In this document: positions 60,795-64,000 of the stretch, piece by piece | How the letters are laid out: each line of letters starts with the position of its first letter | Position numbering within the stretch: the first letter of the stretch is position 1 | Position numbers and translations under genes: made by a program | Source: Mycobacterium sp. MBM | GTDB lineage: Bacteria > Actinomycetota > Actinomycetes > Mycobacteriales > Mycobacteriaceae | Direction: 5' to 3' | Assembly (NCBI GenBank): GCA_021648845.1 | Contig: JAKJHY010000002.1 | Location: forward strand, 124,001 to 188,000 | Length of the DNA: 64,000 nucleotides | Notes under the pieces: generated by a model | Told to the model about the DNA's origin: nothing | What the model saw: only the letters and a program-made list of their open reading frames with translations | The model's database searches: none

Positions 60795-62219
60795 TCAGCC
60801 TACTTTCAACGCGGCGGCGAACATCGCATCGGTGCCGTGCAGATGCGGCCAGAGCTGGACATACGGTCCGTCGCCGAGCTGATCGACACCGGGGAAGAAC
60901 TCCCGGGTGTCCAGCGCTGTCACAGCTTGCCTGCGCAGCGCGTCGGCCACCACCCCGACGGTCTCGGCCAGATGCGGTGAACAGGTGGCATAGATCACCA
61001 CACCACCCGGCCTGGTCAGCGCGATCGCCGCGGCCAGCAGCTCACGCTGCAATTTCGCCAGGGTCGGCACATCGCCGGGCTGGCGCCGCCACCGTGCCTC
61101 GGGCCGACGCCGTAACGCGCCCAGCCCGGTGCACGGCGCGTCGACCAGCACCCGGTCGAAGCCGGCCGGTTGCAGACCGGATGCACGCCCGTCCACCCGC
61201 ACCACGTCCACCGGCAGCCCGGCCGTGTTCTGTGCGACGAAATCGGCGCGGTGCTCGGCCGGTTCCACTGCGGTGACCCTGGCGTCACCGGCGAGCGCCG
61301 CGATGAGTGCGGTCTTGCCGCCCGGCCCCGAACACAGGTCCAACCATCGGCCGGTATCGGCGCCGTCGGGTGTGGCCAGCGTGACGGCGCGGGCCACCAG
61401 CTGAGACCCCTCGTCCTGAACCAGCGCCACTCCCTCGCGCACCGCGGCCAGGTCACCGGGGTCCCCGCCGGGCAGATACACCGCATAGGGCGAGTACCGG
61501 CCCACCGTGCCGTCCACCTGGGCGGCCAGCTCGGTGGCGGTCAGCACCCCGGGCCGGGCCGCCAGATGGACCACCGGCCGGGCGTCGTCGCTGGCCAGCA
61601 GGGCACCCAGCTCACCCGCACGGGCGCCGAGCGCGTCGACGAAAGCCTGCGCGATCCACCGTGGGTGTGCGTGCACGAATGCGGCATGTCCGATCGGGTC
61701 GGCGGTCTGCGCCGGCGCCAGCTCGGCCACCCAGGCCTGCTCGTCTTTGCCGGCGATCTTTCGCAGCACCCCGTTGACGAAACCCGCTCGTACCGAATCG
61801 AACTCGATTCCCGCCTGCTCCACGGTGGTATCGACCGCGGCGTGCGCGTCCACCCTGGTGCGCAGCAATTGGTAGGTGCCCAGGCGCAGCAGGTCCAGTA
61901 GTACGGAGTCGATCTGGTCGACGGGCCTGCCGGCCGCGGAACCGATCACCGCGTCCAGCAGCCCCCGGGTACGGCAGGTGCCGTAGGCGAGTTCGGTGGC
62001 GAATGCGGCATCGAGACCGTGGATACCGCGTTCGCGCAGCAGCACCGGCAGCGTCAAGTTGGCGTAGGCGTCGCGTTCACTGACCGCACGCAGGACGTCG
62101 AAGGCGGCACGCCTGGCCGGATCCAGCGGTTTGCGCGCCGGTCCCTTGCGCTGCGGTGCCCGGTTGGAGTGATGGCGCCCCGGACGGCCACCGCGCCCCT
62201 GCGATGACGGCCGGTTCAC
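60795..62219 (-). CDS. rsmB: 16S rRNA (cytosine-C5) methyltransferase RsmB/Fmu-like
   Basis: A 474-residue protein with a basic N-terminal tail, a NusB-like RNA-binding domain (residues about 35-170) and a SAM methyltransferase. The latter has [16 protein letters not shown] near residue 285, [18 protein letters not shown] near residue 345 with a catalytic Cys, and IYATCS near residue 400. The GTG start overlaps the fmt stop codon (GTGA) and gives MNRPSSQ. Called fmu in M. tuberculosis. Confidence 0.93.
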   Translation of the reverse strand: MNRPSSQGRGGRPGRHHSNRAPQRKGPARKPLDPARRAAFDVLRAVSERDAYANLTLPVLLRERGIHGLDAAFATELAYGTCRTRGLLDAVIGSAAGRPVDQIDSVLLDLLRLGTYQLLRTRVDAHAAVDTTVEQAGIEFDSVRAGFVNGVLRKIAGKDEQAWVAELAPAQTADPIGHAAFVHAHPRWIAQAFVDALGARAGELGALLASDDARPVVHLAARPGVLTATELAAQVDGTVGRYSPYAVYLPGGDPGDLAAVREGVALVQDEGSQLVARAVTLATPDGADTGRWLDLCSGPGGKTALIAALAGDARVTAVEPAEHRADFVAQNTAGLPVDVVRVDGRASGLQPAGFDRVLVDAPCTGLGALRRRPEARWRRQPGDVPTLAKLQRELLAAAIALTRPGGVVIYATCSPHLAETVGVVADALRRQAVTALDTREFFPGVDQLGDGPYVQLWPHLHGTDAMFAAALKVG

Positions 62220-63142
62220 TGCGCCCGCACCGATGCATCCGGACGCGCTCCGCGCGCCCAGTCGGCCGCGTTCATAGGCTTCTTCCCCGGCGGCTGAATC
62301 CAGCCCAGCGCCACCGCATGCGAGCCGGTGCCCACCCACACCTCACGCCGGCCCACCTCGAGCTCACCGGCGGGCAGGATCTTGGACTCATCGGGGCGCA
62401 CCGGCCCCACCTTGACCCTCATCTCGCCGATCATCGTCCAGGCGCCCGGGTTGGGCGTGACCGCCCGGATCCGGCGGTCGACCGCTTGGGCGGGCAGTTC
62501 CCAGCGCACGCGCGCCTCCTCGACGGTGATCTTGGGTGCGAACGTGACCCCGTCGACCGGCTGAGGCACCGGGATCAACGAGCCGTCGGCGATACCGTCC
62601 ATGGTGGCCTCCAGTAGTCCCGCCCCCGAAAGCGACAGTCGCTCAAGCAGTTCCCCGGCGGTATCGGTGGGCCGCACGGTTTCGGTGACGACGCCGTAGA
62701 CGGGCCCGGAGTCCAAGTCCAGCTCGATGCGGAAGGTGGTGGCGCCGGTCACCTCGTCACCGGCAGCGATGGCGGCCTGCACCGGAGCCGCCCCGCGCCA
62801 GGCCGGCAACAGCGAAAAGTGCAGGTTGACCCAGCCGTGCGCGGGAACTGCCAGCAGATCGGCGCGCAGCAGCGCGCCGTAGGCGACCACCGCGCAGGCG
62901 TCGGGAGCCAGTTCACGCAGCTCGGCGACGAAATCCGCGCTGTTGGGCCGCTGCGGTTTGAGAACCGGGATGCCGTGCTCGGCGGCGAGCCCGGCCACCG
63001 GGGACGGCATGGGCGTGCCGCGGCGCCCCGCCGCGGCATCGGGCCGGGTCAGCACCGCGACGACGTCATGACGCTCCGATGCGATGAGCGCACGCAGCGA
63101 GGGCAGCGCAGGCTCCGGGGTTCCGGCAAAGACGAGTCGCAC
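62216..63142 (-). CDS. fmt: Methionyl-tRNA formyltransferase
   Basis: A 308-residue enzyme that formylates the initiator Met-tRNA. It has [15 protein letters not shown] at the start, the catalytic motif [15 protein letters not shown] near residue 108, and a C-terminal OB-like domain. It overlaps rsmB by four bases. Confidence 0.96.
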   Translation of the reverse strand: MRLVFAGTPEPALPSLRALIASERHDVVAVLTRPDAAAGRRGTPMPSPVAGLAAEHGIPVLKPQRPNSADFVAELRELAPDACAVVAYGALLRADLLAVPAHGWVNLHFSLLPAWRGAAPVQAAIAAGDEVTGATTFRIELDLDSGPVYGVVTETVRPTDTAGELLERLSLSGAGLLEATMDGIADGSLIPVPQPVDGVTFAPKITVEEARVRWELPAQAVDRRIRAVTPNPGAWTMIGEMRVKVGPVRPDESKILPAGELEVGRREVWVGTGSHAVALGWIQPPGKKPMNAADWARGARPDASVRAQ

Positions 63143-63151
63143 CGAGTCAGT

Positions 63152-63694
63152 CTAGGGAAGCCGTGGCGTCCGATAGAACTCGCGTTCCTGCACACCGGCG
63201 ATCGGGGCCACGAACATCCACGGCATCGTGGTGATCAGCCGGTTCACACCGGCGACGGCATCGTTGTAGTACTGGCGGGCGAACGCCAATTTGTTCTCGG
63301 TGTCGGCCAGGTTCTGCTGAAGGTTCAGGAAGTTGTTCGACGATCCCAGTTGCGGATAGCTCTGCCCGAGCGCGAGCACCTCGCCGAGGGCGCTGTCGAG
63401 TTCACCCTCGGCGGCGCTACGCCGGGCCACCGAAGCGCCGCCGGTGGCGGCGTCGAGTGCCGCCCGAGCATCGCTGACGTGGTCGAGGATCGCCTTTTCG
63501 TGCGTGGCGAAGGTGCCCACCGTGTGCACCAGGCTGGGGATCAGCGCCGCGCGCCGGGTGAGTTCGACGTCGATACCGGACAGCGCCTCGGCCACCCGGA
63601 CGTCGGCCGTCTTGAGCTTGTTGTAACCGACCACCAATCCGATCAGCATCAGGACCGCGAGCGCCAATACCAGAATCAGCAAGAACCTCACCAT
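63152..63694 (-). CDS. lemA: LemA-family membrane protein
   Basis: A 180-residue protein with an N-terminal membrane helix (LLILVLALAVLMLIGLVVGY) and a LemA domain. It has VDVELTRRAALIPSLV-like spacing near residue 45 and ENKLAFARQYYNDAV near residue 130. Function is unclear, though LemA genes usually sit beside DUF2207 genes, as here. It overlaps the DUF2207-like gene by seven bases. Confidence 0.9.
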   Translation of the reverse strand: MVRFLLILVLALAVLMLIGLVVGYNKLKTADVRVAEALSGIDVELTRRAALIPSLVHTVGTFATHEKAILDHVSDARAALDAATGGASVARRSAAEGELDSALGEVLALGQSYPQLGSSNNFLNLQQNLADTENKLAFARQYYNDAVAGVNRLITTMPWMFVAPIAGVQEREFYRTPRLP

Positions 63695-64000
63695 GATCCG
63701 CCTCCACCTCCTCCACCGCCGCCGCCGCCACCGCCGCCACCACCGCTGCTGCTGCCGCTGGAGGACGACGACTGCGAGGCGGTGTAGGCGCCGATCGAGG
63801 ACGCCAGCGCCGAATCGAAACTGTCGAACCCCGCCCCGCCGGAACCGCCGGAACTACCCCACGCTGCCGTGGACGAGGTGTGATACCAGTCCGGCTGCGG
63901 CGCATCGGCGCCGGTGACCGCGCGGTACTTCTGCGCCCACAGCGCAGCACTGCCCGCGGCCACCGCGAACGGGACATACGCCGCGTACAGGTCCTTGCGC
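63688..64000 (-). CDS. DUF2207-like membrane protein, C-terminal part (cut by window end)
   Basis: Only the last 103 or so residues are visible. They have YVPFAVAAGSAALWAQKY, then FDSFDSALASSIGAYTASQSS, and a Ser/Gly-rich tail ending in a long Gly run and SW. This tail is typical of DUF2207 proteins found next to LemA. The N-terminus lies outside the window. Confidence 0.75.
   Translation of the reverse strand, partial: RKDLYAAYVPFAVAAGSAALWAQKYRAVTGADAPQPDWYHTSSTAAWGSSGGSGGAGFDSFDSALASSIGAYTASQSSSSSGSSSGGGGGGGGGGGGGGGGSW

Noticed and set aside
63690..63770. GCC/CCA-type simple repeat near the window end
   Set aside because: It encodes the Gly/Ser-rich tail of the DUF2207-like protein, a normal feature of that family.

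Overview
The window is high-GC actinobacterial DNA, most likely from a fast-growing mycobacterium (Mycolicibacterium type). Evidence for this is the gene order tkt-tal-zwf-opcA-pgl, ppc-secG-tpiA-pgk-gap-whiA-yvcK-rapZ-uvrC and ribH-ribBA ... ribE-lprG-P55-ribD-rpe-rsmB-fmt. As I recall it, this matches the M. tuberculosis Rv1406-Rv1454 block, read in the opposite direction. Many genes overlap by ATGA/GTGA, GC3 is high, and a perfect mycobacterial SOS box is present. The species cannot be fixed from sequence alone.

Layout. (1) 0-7.5 kb: a sugar or polyol locus. An inositol-monophosphatase-like gene (partial) and a BtpA/SgcQ-family gene run left. An FGGY kinase, an SDR dehydrogenase and a complete ABC importer (lipoprotein, two permeases, MalK-type ATPase) run right. 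(2) 7.5-12.6 kb: mixed housekeeping genes, including YjbR, ATP-grasp, quinone oxidoreductase, a DUF4349 lipoprotein, DUF1254/1214 and heme O synthase. (3) 12.8-19.2 kb: the pentose-phosphate operon. (4) 19.2-21.3 kb: two small genes and a DUF222/HNH (13E12-type) gene with an upstream LexA box. (5) 21.4-33.0 kb: ppc, secG, the triose-phosphate glycolytic genes, whiA-yvcK-rapZ and uvrC. (6) 33.0-36.4 kb: a tightly overlapping three-gene set that looks like MurD2 and MurL plus an aminotransferase-IV-like partner. This would be an alternative way to put D-glutamate into peptidoglycan precursors. (7) 36.4-39.1 kb: GNAT, PH-domain protein, ribH, ribBA. (8) 39.2-46.9 kb: three tandem genes for cadherin/VCBS-like repeat proteins. 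The first-transcribed one is a 1,546-residue exported protein. The other two lack signal peptides and look like partial duplicates; the last has ATC where its paralogue has ATG. (9) 47.5-54.8 kb: a compact integrated element. (10) 54.7-64 kb: ribE, lprG-P55, a TIM-barrel protein, a 49-residue protein, ribD, rpe, rsmB, fmt, lemA and a DUF2207 gene cut by the window end.

The most interesting region is the element at about 47,533-54,808. It is bounded by a 24-bp direct repeat with one mismatch. The right copy lies inside the 3' end of ribE (riboflavin synthase) and the left copy carries the displaced original end of ribE, still with its own stop codon. The element encodes a tyrosine integrase beside the ribE junction, a zinc-ribbon protein, a prim-pol primase, a replication ATPase, a lone HK97-type capsid protein, a WhiB-like regulator and a DUF6197 pair. 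It has about 1 kb of non-coding DNA with inverted arrays of an 8-bp iteron, a candidate replication origin. No terminase, portal, protease, tail or lysis genes were seen. This looks like a phage-satellite (PICI-like) or reduced phiRv-like element that uses ribE as its attachment gene and supplies a replacement 3' end.
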